In this document: positions 51,428-51,519 of the stretch, one piece after another
How the letters are laid out: each line of letters opens with the position of its first letter
Numbering within the stretch: position 1 is the first letter of the stretch
From: an uncultured Treponema sp.
Lineage (GTDB): Bacteria > Spirochaetota > Spirochaetia > Treponematales > Treponemataceae
Length of the DNA stretch: 51,519 bases
Assembly (NCBI GenBank): GCA_900319625.1
Contig: ONPD01000002.1
Location: forward strand, 260,367-311,885
Direction: 5' to 3'
Notes under the pieces: generated by a model
Database searches by the model: none
Seen by the model: only the letters and a program-made list of their open reading frames with translations
Told to the model about the DNA's origin: nothing
Translations under genes and position numbers: made by a program

Positions 51428-51519
51428 TGAACTGAACCCCAAAAGTTGGACACTTTTGGAGGAAAAATGCAAAGAAAATTTGATGTAAATTTCAAATTGT
51501 CTGTAGTTCAGATGTATTT
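51428..51519 (+). mobile_element. left end of an IS3-family (IS150-type) insertion sequence, truncated by window edge
   Basis: TGAACTGAACCCCAAAAGTT at 51428 onward closely resembles the terminal inverted repeat of IS150-type IS3 elements, and it is followed at the usual distance by GGAGG and the start of an orfA-like reading frame. The right end is outside the window, so intactness cannot be judged. Confidence 0.75.
51467..51519 (+). CDS. IS3-family transposase OrfA, first 17 codons
   Basis: ATG at 51467, with TTTGGAGG ending four bases upstream, begins MQRKFDVNFKLSVVQMY, typical of the helix-turn-helix OrfA of IS3 elements (compare M-x-R-K-Y-x-x-E-F-K). The gene runs off the window. Confidence 0.7.
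   Translation, partial: MQRKFDVNFKLSVVQMY

Noticed and set aside
1..51519. CRISPR arrays, rRNA genes or a prophage
   Set aside because: No regularly spaced direct repeats, no rRNA-like stretches and no phage structural genes were found.

Overview
The window comes from a spirochaete, almost certainly a gut- or rumen-type Treponema. The evidence is a moderate-GC genome with many spirochaetal lipoproteins with relaxed lipoboxes, BspA-like leucine-rich repeats, RsbU/SpoIIE phosphatases paired with a STAS protein, a cellobiose-phosphorylase operon, omptin-like barrels and a [4Fe-4S]-type IlvD. All of this fits a saccharolytic, double-membraned anaerobe. No rRNA, CRISPR array or complete prophage is visible. 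One tRNA-Ala and the left end of an IS3-type element (running off the right edge) are present.

Layout. 1-2000 (minus): start of a SulP anion transporter, then a GDT1/TMEM165-type cation exporter overlapping a membrane-sensor-like gene. 2100-8120: gpmI, tRNA-Ala(UGC), a large treponemal protein of unknown function, a fold-back intergenic element, and guaA. 8290-12180: the chaperone operon grpE-dnaK-dnaJ, with an unusual structured leader in front of dnaK and a clear terminator. 12280-16690: a partner-switching module of two membrane PP2C phosphatases and a STAS anti-sigma-factor antagonist. 16700-24064: exported 5'-nucleotidase, a fused NamZ (DUF1343) plus beta-lactamase-fold lipoprotein likely involved in peptidoglycan recycling, and leuS. 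24349-26080: an RluA-type pseudouridine synthase overlapping an omptin-family barrel that keeps the full catalytic set.

26105-33270 is a self-contained cellobiose utilisation locus: a LacI-type repressor, cre-like operators next to the repressor gene and twice at the transport promoter, a sugar-binding protein, two permeases and a GH94 cellobiose phosphorylase. The ATPase subunit is absent and must be shared from elsewhere. A terminator-like structure after the binding-protein gene probably sets the ratio of binding protein to permease.

33369-38489 holds two large surface lipoproteins, one with beta-helix plus BspA-LRR and one with beta-helix plus a non-catalytic FGE/C-type-lectin fold like that of diversity-generating-retroelement targets. 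IlvD and a cytoplasmic LRR protein follow on the minus strand; the LRR gene has a strong internal ribosome binding site. 42183-50226 is a plus-strand block of five envelope genes: a beta-propeller/barrel protein, a small lipoprotein, two tandemly duplicated large lipoproteins and an omptin that has lost both catalytic aspartates. The window ends with a PD-(D/E)XK nuclease of the Rpn/transposase-like family and the IS end.

The main points for a second look are: the dnaK leader with two mutually exclusive pairings around its Shine-Dalgarno; a recurring TATAAT-6 nt-ATG arrangement suggesting leaderless mRNAs; the NamZ/AmiE-like fusion; the catalytic and pseudo-omptin pair; the FGE lipoprotein; the internal start in the LRR gene; and the uncharacterised surface cluster.
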